In this document: in pieces, positions 18,353 through 26,128 of the stretch | Numbering within the stretch: position 1 is the first letter of the stretch | How the letters are laid out: each line of letters opens with the position of its first letter | Source of the DNA: Gammaproteobacteria bacterium | Lineage (GTDB): Bacteria; Pseudomonadota; Gammaproteobacteria; Pseudomonadales; Azotimanducaceae | Length of the DNA: 64,000 nucleotides | Assembly: GCA_026707735.1 (NCBI GenBank) | Contig: JAPOWH010000019.1 | Location: 238,470-302,469 of the forward strand | Direction: 5' to 3' | The notes under the pieces: model-generated | Seen by the model: the letters and a program-made list of their open reading frames with translations, nothing else | The model's database searches: none | Told to the model about the DNA's origin: nothing | Translations under genes and position numbers: made by a program

Positions 18353-18931
18353 GTGAACGACGCGACACGATCTGAAGTTGTCTCAAGCGACGACGAGCCT
18401 TTGATCCTCGTCGACACTGAGGACCGACAGATTGGAACTCTAGACAAAGCCGCCTGCCATGATGGACAAGGTAGGTTGCATCGTGCGTTCTCGCTTTTCG
18501 TCTTCAATCGGCACGGCGAAACCCTAATTCAACGCCGGCACTCGGACAAACGACTTTGGCCAGGATATTGGTCGAATGGTTGCTGCTCCCATCCGCGAAA
18601 TGGCGAAATTATCGAAGATGCCGTTGTACGTCGCGCTGAGCAGGAATTGGGACTTTCCGTGAATCCAGACTTTCTATTCAAATTTCGCTACAGGGCAACT
18701 TACTTAGCTATGGGGTCGGAGTTTGAACTCTGTTCTGTATTTGTGAGTCACACTGCGGATGAGCCGAACGTCAATGCGACTGAAATCGCAGAATGGCGGT
18801 GGGTAGCTCCCCACGACCTAGACAGAGAAATCGAGAATGACTCCATTACCTTTACTCCATGGTTGCAAATCGAATGGAAGCGGATGCGGACCGAATTTCT
18901 CAATGAAATCCAGTCTTTGGGAGCGGAATAG
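18353..18931 (+). CDS. idi: isopentenyl-diphosphate delta-isomerase, type I
   Basis: A 192-residue Nudix-fold enzyme that interconverts IPP and DMAPP in the cytosol. Motifs include LILVDTEDRQIG at the start, SLFVFNRHGETLIQRR, the catalytic cysteine region SNGCCSHP (C78 aligned with the E. coli catalytic Cys) and the late EIAEWRW motif with its catalytic Glu. The frame is open to a GTG at 18299; GTG at 18353 gives the normal family length, but neither start has a strong ribosome-binding site. First gene of the sterol operon, followed by HMG-CoA reductase-mevalonate kinase. A type I isomerase fits an organism using the mevalonate pathway. Confidence 0.92.
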   Translation: MNDATRSEVVSSDDEPLILVDTEDRQIGTLDKAACHDGQGRLHRAFSLFVFNRHGETLIQRRHSDKRLWPGYWSNGCCSHPRNGEIIEDAVVRRAEQELGLSVNPDFLFKFRYRATYLAMGSEFELCSVFVSHTADEPNVNATEIAEWRWVAPHDLDREIENDSITFTPWLQIEWKRMRTEFLNEIQSLGAE

Positions 18932-19059
18932 CAACACAAATCAATAGCTTATGCGGCCCGATGCAACGCGGCTGCAGATCAGTAGATACTTCGATTAACC
19001 AAGTAGAATGTGCATCGAAACGGCGTGTTGACGGATTGCACCCAAGGACGAATATCAGC

Positions 19060-21354
19060 ATGGCAGCAGATCCTGCATTTAATCAAAGCTCGCGAATCCC
19101 CAACTTCTTCAAGCTTGGAGTCAGTGCTCGAATTGAGGCGCTTCGTGCACACACCAACTTGACGGAGGAAGACCTCTTATCTCTCGAACACGGCTCTCAC
19201 ACACTGAAGTGCCACGTTGCTGACAAGATGATCGAGAACGTGGTCGGCGTGTTTGGCTTGCCGCTTGGTCTGGGGCTCAATTTTCTCGTCGACGGACGCG
19301 AAGTGATTGTTCCGCTCTCGGTTGAGGAACCGTCCATCGTTGCCGGTTTGTCTGGCGCTGCTCGGACGGCCCGTCTCTCAGGTGGCTACCGCACCGAAGT
19401 GTCGGACCCTGTTCTAATTGGCCAAGTGCAGATTGTGGACCTAGACGACGTTGAAGCTGCGAAAAAGGCGTTGCTCGATCATGAGGACGAAATTGTCAAT
19501 CTAGCGAATAGCTTGCATCCTAAGATGGTGGCTAGAGGCGGCGGGGCACAGAGCATTGAAGTGTTTCACCATCGAGCCCCCGAAGGCGGCGTTGACGGTG
19601 CGCCCCAACGCGACATGCTGGTGTTGCATTTGCTCGTCGACACCAGAGATGCGATGGGCGCAAATATAGTCAACAGCATGTGCGAAGGAGTGGCGAGCTT
19701 CATTGAGGGCATCGCAGGGGGTAGCGTCTTCTTGCGAATTCTTTCAAATTTGACTGATCGTGCTCTTGTTCGGGCGCGTGTCAACATCCCAGTCGAAAAT
19801 CTGACCATGAAAGGCTATTCCGGCGAGGAAGTACGCGACGGGATAGTGCTCGCCAACGACTTGGCCCTAGTCGATCCATACAGGGCTACCACGCACAACA
19901 AAGGCATCATGAATGGCGTAGACGCCATTGCAATCGCGACCGGCAATGACTTTCGAGCAATCGAGGCGGCGGCACACGCCTATGCGGCTAGAACCGGGCA
20001 CTATCGCGCACTGACTCGCTGGTACGTAGCCGACACCGGTGACTTGAGTGGGGAAATCGAAATGCCTATGAAAGTGGGCACGGTCGGCGGCTCGCTCGAG
20101 ACTAATCCATCGGTAGGTCTCAACCATCGTCTTCTGGGAAATCCAAATGCATCCGAGCTGGCCGGAATTATTGGAGCTGTAGGATTGGCGCAGAACTACG
20201 CTGCGTTGCGGTCATTGACTACCGCGGGAATCCAGCAAAATCACATGACGCTGCATGCACGCAGTGTTGCATCGACTGCAAACGTTCCAAGGGCAATTTT
20301 TGACGAGGTGGTTGATGCACTGATCGAAAGTGGCCAGATTAAAGTTTGGAATGCGGAGAGAATCGTTCGCCGAATGACGATGAAGCGAAGCGTTCAAATA
20401 GACGGGACCGAGCCTAGGAGTTCTGCATGTGGAAAGGTGATTCTCTTGGGTGAGCACGCCGTCGTCTACGGACGTTCCGCGTTGGCAGCTCCGGTTCCTT
20501 TGGCTGTGGAAGCTCGCGTTGTTGATGCCAAAAATGGTGTTGAGCTCCTAATTCCGCGCTGGGGAGTTGAACAGCGAATACCTCCCCTGAGCGAACATCC
20601 GGCAGGGGTTGCAGGCATCCTTGCACTCTTGCTGCAACGATTGGAACTCACCAATCGGTCGATGAAGATCGAAGTTTTTCCGAACGTGCCTCGAGCCGTC
20701 GGATTGGGCGGGTCTGCCGCCCTCGCCGTGAGCGTAATTCGAGCCTTTGACTCCCATTTCTCTTTGGGGCTCGATGACCGCCGCGTCAACGAATTCGCGT
20801 TCGATTGCGAGCGTTCTGCCCACGGCACGCCTTCTGGTGTGGACAACACGGTGGCCACCTACGGGAAGCCGATTCTGTTCCGCGGTCCAGGCGAGAATGG
20901 GCAGTCGTCGTTCGAGGATGTCCACTTGTCACGGCCTCTACCGCTGGTGGTTGCCAAAACCGGCAAAGAAAGTCTTACTGCCCGAACCGTGGCGCAAGTT
21001 GCCCGGTCTTGGCGTAGCAACAAAGCACGCTACGAGAGTGTCTTCGATCAGATTGACTTGTTGACACTGGCCGCTGTGGAGGCTTCTCGAGACGGAGCGT
21101 TCGATGAACTTGGCGAACTGATGAATCTTTGCCATGGGTTTCTCAACGCATTGCAGGTCTCAACGAGGGAGATTGAAGAGATCGTGGAAGTTGCACGTCG
21201 CCGCGGCGCAGTTGGCGCGAAGCTAACGGGAGGCGGGGGAGGCGGCTCGATAGTAGCGCTCTGCCCTGATGGATCAGATTCGGTGGTTTCGGGCATCGAG
21301 GCGATGGGCTACGAGGCATTCGCCTTTGAAGTTGGCTCTGTCGATGCGGCCTAG
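19060..21354 (+). CDS. HMG-CoA reductase (class II) fused to mevalonate kinase
   Basis: A 764-residue bifunctional protein. Residues about 10-430 are a class II HMG-CoA reductase: catalytic Glu in ENVVGVFG (E59), the DAMGAN motif (197-202) and the C-terminal catalytic His in LHARSVA (H399). Residues about 450-764 are a GHMP-family mevalonate kinase: GKVILLGEHAVVYG (from 458), the ATP loop GLGGSAAL (from 548), HGTPSGVDN and KLTGGGGGGS (from about 721). Together they convert HMG-CoA to mevalonate and then mevalonate-5-phosphate. The ATG at 19060 has AAGGA upstream; the frame is open to 18961. No stop or frameshift separates the halves. The fusion gives stoichiometric supply to the downstream sterol genes. 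Confidence 0.93.
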   Translation: MAADPAFNQSSRIPNFFKLGVSARIEALRAHTNLTEEDLLSLEHGSHTLKCHVADKMIENVVGVFGLPLGLGLNFLVDGREVIVPLSVEEPSIVAGLSGAARTARLSGGYRTEVSDPVLIGQVQIVDLDDVEAAKKALLDHEDEIVNLANSLHPKMVARGGGAQSIEVFHHRAPEGGVDGAPQRDMLVLHLLVDTRDAMGANIVNSMCEGVASFIEGIAGGSVFLRILSNLTDRALVRARVNIPVENLTMKGYSGEEVRDGIVLANDLALVDPYRATTHNKGIMNGVDAIAIATGNDFRAIEAAAHAYAARTGHYRALTRWYVADTGDLSGEIEMPMKVGTVGGSLETNPSVGLNHRLLGNPNASELAGIIGAVGLAQNYAALRSLTTAGIQQNHMTLHARSVASTANVPRAIFDEVVDALIESGQIKVWNAERIVRRMTMKRSVQIDGTEPRSSACGKVILLGEHAVVYGRSALAAPVPLAVEARVVDAKNGVELLIPRWGVEQRIPPLSEHPAGVAGILALLLQRLELTNRSMKIEVFPNVPRAVGLGGSAALAVSVIRAFDSHFSLGLDDRRVNEFAFDCERSAHGTPSGVDNTVATYGKPILFRGPGENGQSSFEDVHLSRPLPLVVAKTGKESLTARTVAQVARSWRSNKARYESVFDQIDLLTLAAVEASRDGAFDELGELMNLCHGFLNALQVSTREIEEIVEVARRRGAVGAKLTGGGGGGSIVALCPDGSDSVVSGIEAMGYEAFAFEVGSVDAA

Positions 21355-21408
21355 GCACGGCGACGCCACAATTTACCCAGGACTGAGCATCCGCAATTAG
21401 CGGCGCCC

Positions 21409-22557
21409 GTGGCAAACGAAGTCGATAAAGGAAGAGATTCAGGTTTGCGCGCTGCAGAATCCTCTGCGGCGCCTGTTCTTGTAACAGGGTCGTCAGGTCA
21501 TGTTGGCGCAAACCTCGTAAGTCGACTAGTTCATGATGGAGTTCGCGTGAGGGTGCTGTTGCAGAGGGACTGCAACAACGAGGCATTGGAAGGACTTGAG
21601 GTCGAACGGGTCTACGGTGACATTCGAGACCTTGACTCGACGCGACAAGCGCTTGACGGATGTCGGAATGTCTACCATTGCGCGGCAAAGATATCGACGA
21701 TTGACGGAAATCAAGTCCACAAGCGCGAGGTGTACGAGTGCAACGTTCTAGGGACGCGCAACGTACTCCAGGCAGCGCGCGAGACCGATGCGGGCAGGGT
21801 CGTGGTTACGGGATCCTTCAGTGCTGTGGGATACGATCTCGACGATCCCTCAGCCCCAAGCGACGAAACCATGCAGTTCTACCCCATGGAGCGAACCATG
21901 CCCTACGAGCGCAGCAAGGTTCTAGTAGAACACGAGTGTCTCAGGGCAGTTGCACTTGGTCAAGATGTCGTCATTGCGACATGCTGCGCGGTAGTCGGAG
22001 GAGCTGACTACCTGCCCTCGAGATTGGGCCGTACGCTTTGCCTGTACACCAGCGGAAAAGTTCGTGCATACGTGGATGGCGGATTTGCGTTCGTCGCGGC
22101 GCGGGATATAGTCGAGGGTCACCTGCTGTGCATGAGTCGCGGCAAGGCAGGCCAGAAGTACATTTTCGCAAGCGAGTACAAGACAATATCTGACATTTTG
22201 GACCTTTACGAGGAGGTGTCCGGCATACCACGTCCGAGACGCCGCATTCCTACACCTATCATGTACGTACTTTCAGAATTGGCGAGCTACTACTTGAGCC
22301 GATTTCATCCCGATTTTCCGCAACGCTTCACTCCGGGTGCCATTCGGTTACTCAAGAAGTGCCGGCACGCCAACATCGATAAGGCGAAACGCGAACTCGG
22401 TTATCAACCAACAAGCATTCGCGAGGCGGTCAAGGAGGCCTATGCGTTTCACTATGCTCGAGGCTCTATCACCAATCCGCGCGCGAAGCCGCCAGCGCCG
22501 CCATTCTCCTCTGTTCAGGATGAACCCACCATGGATGCAATCCCCACTCCATCATGA
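21409..22557 (+). CDS. sdmB: NAD(P)-dependent sterol dehydrogenase (3-beta-HSD / SdmB-like SDR)
   Basis: A 382-residue extended short-chain dehydrogenase. The cofactor loop is TGSSGHVG near residue 30 and the catalytic YxxxK is Y166-K170 (YERSK), with the preceding Ser motif VTGSFSAVG. The family includes sterol-4-alpha-carboxylate 3-dehydrogenases, and in Methylococcus the SdmB reductase works with the Rieske enzyme SdmA to remove a C-4 methyl group. Here the next gene is a Rieske oxygenase overlapping by ATGA (22554-22557), so I infer the same pairing: oxidation at C-3 with decarboxylation of the C-4 carboxylate. The GTG start follows the previous gene by 54 bp. The gene symbol is by analogy. 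Confidence 0.8.
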   Translation: MANEVDKGRDSGLRAAESSAAPVLVTGSSGHVGANLVSRLVHDGVRVRVLLQRDCNNEALEGLEVERVYGDIRDLDSTRQALDGCRNVYHCAAKISTIDGNQVHKREVYECNVLGTRNVLQAARETDAGRVVVTGSFSAVGYDLDDPSAPSDETMQFYPMERTMPYERSKVLVEHECLRAVALGQDVVIATCCAVVGGADYLPSRLGRTLCLYTSGKVRAYVDGGFAFVAARDIVEGHLLCMSRGKAGQKYIFASEYKTISDILDLYEEVSGIPRPRRRIPTPIMYVLSELASYYLSRFHPDFPQRFTPGAIRLLKKCRHANIDKAKRELGYQPTSIREAVKEAYAFHYARGSITNPRAKPPAPPFSSVQDEPTMDAIPTPS

Positions 22558-23654
22558 GCTTGAATTTGAACTCCCCACCCTCATTTGAAGACGCGAAGCG
22601 TTTGCGTCAGCAGGCACGTGCTACCGGTCTGGACCCGAATCACTGGTATGCCGTCGAAGAAGTGCGCAACATCAAACCGGAATCGGTCGTGGAGATAGTC
22701 TTCTGGAAGCACTCCATTGCGCTCTTTCGCACCAAATCCGGATCGTTCCATGCTGTTGAGAACCGCTGTGCCCACCGGCAGATAAAGCTCTCGCTGGGTA
22801 GCGTAGACGATTGTCGACTTGTGTGCGCGTATCACGGATGGCAATACGAGGGGGACGGTAAGTGCGTTGAGATTCCGCACGATAGATTCGGACGGGGCTT
22901 TCCCAAGCTCACTCTGCGTAAGTACCCGGTCAAGGTGCGATACGGGCTAGTCTGGCTATTTCCAGGCGACCTCGAAGAGGCGGAACGGCGACAGATTCCA
23001 GACATTCCGGAACTCGAGAGTGCGAAACCTTGGGCTTGCGTGCCACTGGTTTTCACTTGGGCGGCACACCATTCGATGGTGATTGACAATGTCAGCGACT
23101 TCACGCATGCTCACTTGCACAGACGCTACAAACCATTCGAAGGCGCCGATCTAACACGGTGCGAAACGATTAATGACAGTGTCCATGTCGCGTACGACTC
23201 ACAGGTTGGTCGAGGCCGCATATCTGGCCGGTTTGTCGAACATGACAAGATAGATACCAGCCACATAGAGCTTTGCTACGAGTATCCATACCAGTGGTCC
23301 AACACAGACGACTGGATCAAGCACTGGCTATTTGTGCTTCCAATCGACGAAAGGACAACCCGCTGTTTCTTCCTGTTCTATTTCAAGTCGCTGAAGATTC
23401 CGCTGTTGCCGGTACGAATTCCACGTTTCGCGATGAAAATGGTCATGACGGTTTCCAATCACTTTCTGATCGCCCCGCTGCTTGATCAGGACCGGTTTGC
23501 AGTCGAAGCGGAGCAGACGGCCTACGAGCAGCATTGGGATGCGCCTCCTGTAGAACTGAATCCCGCAGTGAATGCCTTCCAGACGCTAACTGTGCGAAAG
23601 TGGCGCGAATGCCTGGAGCGTGAAGAGAAGGCTGTACCGATCGCAAGATCCTGA
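22554..23654 (+). CDS. sdmA: Rieske non-heme iron oxygenase (SdmA-like sterol C-4 demethylase)
   Basis: A 366-residue oxygenase. The Rieske [2Fe-2S] ligands are C72-x-H74 and C91-x2-H94. The catalytic mononuclear iron site is D182, H185 and H189 in DNVSDFTHAHLH; the His-to-His spacing is one residue shorter than the usual D-x2-H-x4-H. Bacterial SdmA oxidises a sterol C-4 methyl to a carboxylate for the dehydrogenase to remove, and the ATGA overlap with the SDR gene supports that role. DAF-36-type sterol desaturases are a related alternative. No ferredoxin or reductase gene is in the operon, so electrons must come from elsewhere. Confidence 0.82.
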   Translation: MSLNLNSPPSFEDAKRLRQQARATGLDPNHWYAVEEVRNIKPESVVEIVFWKHSIALFRTKSGSFHAVENRCAHRQIKLSLGSVDDCRLVCAYHGWQYEGDGKCVEIPHDRFGRGFPKLTLRKYPVKVRYGLVWLFPGDLEEAERRQIPDIPELESAKPWACVPLVFTWAAHHSMVIDNVSDFTHAHLHRRYKPFEGADLTRCETINDSVHVAYDSQVGRGRISGRFVEHDKIDTSHIELCYEYPYQWSNTDDWIKHWLFVLPIDERTTRCFFLFYFKSLKIPLLPVRIPRFAMKMVMTVSNHFLIAPLLDQDRFAVEAEQTAYEQHWDAPPVELNPAVNAFQTLTVRKWRECLEREEKAVPIARS

Positions 23655-23666
23655 GGCCGGTGAGCA

Positions 23667-24734
23667 ATGCTATCTAGCAGCTCAGTCCTGCAATCGCTAG
23701 CGGCACTGCTTGGTTTCGTCGTCGCGCTGTTCATTGGATCCAAACTACTTCCTGGACGCCGAGTTGAGCTGAAGGACGACACAGGATCTCTCCGAGTCTT
23801 CAAGTTGAACGGACTTGTTCTGTTTCTTGCCACAGTCCTCGTAGTAGGCATTTGTCAGGTCATGGGGTGGTTTTCGCTCTCGTTCCTCTATAACCACTTT
23901 GTCGCTCTTTTCGTTTGGGCCAATGTACTTGCCTTTGCTCTTTCGGGTTGGCTATATTGGCGAGGCTCACGCGGTTCTGGCGAATCTAGGGGATTTTTGT
24001 ACGATTTTTTCTTCGGAAGGGACCTCAATCCTATGTTGTTTGGAGTTGATCTGAAGTTCTTCAGCTACCGACCGTCGTTGATCGCGCTTGCGCTGTTCAA
24101 CATATCGTTCGCCGTCGTGCAATTTGAAACCCAAGGGGAGCTATCCCCTGCCATGCTGCTTTATCAGGTTTTCACCTTTGTCTACGTATTCAACTATTTT
24201 CAGTTCGAATATGGGATGGTGCACACATGGGACATCGTGAGCGAACGTTTTGGATGGATGCTTGTGTGGGGAAACTTCGTGCTGGTGCCCTTCTTCTACT
24301 GCATTGCCGGATGGACATTGGTACACGCGGAAGGAGATCTTTCGCTACCTTTCGCAATAGCTTTAGTGTTGCTGTACTTGTTCGGTTTCTGGTTGTTTCG
24401 AGGTGCCAACGAGCAAAAGCATCGCTTCAAGCAGGATGAACACGTGAAGATTTGGGGACGGCCAGCGGAAACGCTGGACGGGCGTTTGCTGGTATCGGGA
24501 TTTTGGGGTATTGGCCGGCACCTCAACTACACAGGCGAGATTTGCGTGTATGTGGCGTTTGTTCTTACGGTTGGTTTCGAGTCCTGGATCCCCTACCTCT
24601 TGCTAGTCTGGCTAATCGGGTTGCTAGTGCACAGGTCATGGCGAGATGAGCGAAGATGCCGCGCCAAGTATGGCGAGCTCTGGGATCGGTACATGGAACG
24701 TGCGCGATTTTCGATGATTCCCTTCGTCCATTGA
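23667..24734 (+). CDS. sterol C-14 reductase (ERG24/DHCR-type membrane reductase)
   Basis: A 355-residue polytopic membrane protein with about nine hydrophobic segments. The C-terminal third has the ERG4/ERG24 family signatures: LLVSGFWGIGRHLNYTGE and the NADPH-site motif H-R-x2-R-D-E-x2-C-x2-KYG (HRSWRDERRCRAKYG) followed by W-x2-Y. These enzymes reduce sterol double bonds with NADPH. Position between C-4 demethylation genes and CYP51 points to delta14 reduction after 14-demethylation; delta7 or delta24 reduction cannot be excluded from sequence. GGTGAG precedes the ATG, 12 bp after the Rieske gene. Confidence 0.85.
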   Translation: MLSSSSVLQSLAALLGFVVALFIGSKLLPGRRVELKDDTGSLRVFKLNGLVLFLATVLVVGICQVMGWFSLSFLYNHFVALFVWANVLAFALSGWLYWRGSRGSGESRGFLYDFFFGRDLNPMLFGVDLKFFSYRPSLIALALFNISFAVVQFETQGELSPAMLLYQVFTFVYVFNYFQFEYGMVHTWDIVSERFGWMLVWGNFVLVPFFYCIAGWTLVHAEGDLSLPFAIALVLLYLFGFWLFRGANEQKHRFKQDEHVKIWGRPAETLDGRLLVSGFWGIGRHLNYTGEICVYVAFVLTVGFESWIPYLLLVWLIGLLVHRSWRDERRCRAKYGELWDRYMERARFSMIPFVH

Positions 24735-24742
24735 GAAGAACG

Positions 24743-26128
24743 ATGGCGGATCAGATTCACGACATAGACACCACGCGTCCAATTGACGGAGATAGGGTTC
24801 CTGAATTGGCCGGTGGATTGCCGCTACTTGGTCACCTAACCGAATTCCAGAAGGATCCGGTCGCTCTGCTGCTGCGCGGTTGCAGGGATCACGGCGACTT
24901 GTATCGCTTTCGAATCGGACCGTGCGACTTTGTTTTGTTCAGCGGGTTGGAAGCTCACGAGGCCTACTTCAAGGCTCCAGACGATCAACTTGATCCCAAG
25001 TCCGTATACCAGTTTACGGTTCCAATATTTGGGAAGGGAGTGGCATACGACGTCGCACCGGAAATCATGACCGAGCAGCTAGGGTTTCTCTTTCCAGCCC
25101 TGCGGGAATCCGCGATGCGGCGCTATGTCGCGATCATGTACGACGAAGCGAGTAGATTTGCAGATCGGATGGGCACAGAAGGCAAACTCGATCTTCCTGT
25201 GGCGATGAATGAGCTAACCGTGAATATCGCGAGTCGCTGCTTCTTGGGAGAGGAAATTCGGCAGGAGGTGGACGCCGAGTTTGCCGAGGCGTATCACGAA
25301 CTCCAAAATGGCATAAACACGATCGGCTTCTTCTTCCCCAGAATCCCGATTCCCGCACATAGGCGACGGGATAAGGCGCGAAGACAGATCACGGAGATCT
25401 TCACACGTGTGATGGCTGAGCATCGTGACATCGAGACCGAGTCCGAGAGCTTCATGCAAACGCTCATGAAAGCGCACTACAAAGATGGCCGGAAACTTAC
25501 CGTTGACGAGATTACTGGCATCTTGGTTACAGCACTGTTTGCTGGTCAGCACACTAGCGCAGTGCTCGCCACGTGGACGGGTCTAGAGCTGGCAAGGGAT
25601 GAAACCTACCTCAATCGGGTGAGGGAGGAGATGCAGGAAGTCTACAAGGAAGAAGGCGAGATGAGTCTCGCCGGTCTCAGACATCAGCAAGCACTGGAAA
25701 ACGCCGTGCGAGAATGCGAACGGCTGCATCCCCCGTTGATACTTCTCATCCGCAAAGTGATGAGGCCACTGAAGTATCGCAACCTTGTCGTTCCCGAAAA
25801 TACGATGGCGGTTGTTTCTCCCGCGGTATCGCATCGACTCGAGCACTTGTTTTCGGACCCGGATCGGTTCAATCCCGATCGGTTCATGTCTCCCCTAAAC
25901 GAAGACATGCAGGGATTGATCGGCTTCGGTGGTGGCAAGCACCGCTGCATGGGCAAGAACTTCGCCATTCTGCAGATCAAAGCGCTCTGGACCGCTCTGC
26001 TGGACCGGTTCGAATTCTCGCTCGACGCTCCATTTCCCTCTCCGAACTACGGCAGTTGGGTGACCGGACCGAGATTGCCCTGCCTATTGCAATACCGCAG
26101 TCGTTCGCCGCAAAGCGTCTTTCATTGA
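24743..26128 (+). CDS. cyp51: cytochrome P450 CYP51, sterol 14-alpha-demethylase
   Basis: A 461-residue soluble-type P450. The heme thiolate motif is FGGGKHRCMG with C402. The I-helix motif AGQHTS (267-272), with His before Thr, is diagnostic of CYP51, and the K-helix E-x2-R is E324-R327. The N-terminus lacks a membrane anchor, as in other bacterial CYP51s. The enzyme removes the 14-alpha methyl of lanosterol-type sterols in three oxidations. The start at 24743 avoids a long overlap with the reductase gene. No ferredoxin is fused, unlike the Methylococcus CYP51. The stop overlaps the next TTG start (TTGA). Confidence 0.94.
   Translation: MADQIHDIDTTRPIDGDRVPELAGGLPLLGHLTEFQKDPVALLLRGCRDHGDLYRFRIGPCDFVLFSGLEAHEAYFKAPDDQLDPKSVYQFTVPIFGKGVAYDVAPEIMTEQLGFLFPALRESAMRRYVAIMYDEASRFADRMGTEGKLDLPVAMNELTVNIASRCFLGEEIRQEVDAEFAEAYHELQNGINTIGFFFPRIPIPAHRRRDKARRQITEIFTRVMAEHRDIETESESFMQTLMKAHYKDGRKLTVDEITGILVTALFAGQHTSAVLATWTGLELARDETYLNRVREEMQEVYKEEGEMSLAGLRHQQALENAVRECERLHPPLILLIRKVMRPLKYRNLVVPENTMAVVSPAVSHRLEHLFSDPDRFNPDRFMSPLNEDMQGLIGFGGGKHRCMGKNFAILQIKALWTALLDRFEFSLDAPFPSPNYGSWVTGPRLPCLLQYRSRSPQSVFH

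Noticed and set aside
25714..26124. Upstream extension of the squalene monooxygenase-cyclase frame by about 137 codons
   Set aside because: It lies fully inside the CYP51 coding sequence in another frame, shows no family resemblance, and the monooxygenase FAD motif starts normally just after the TTG at 26125.
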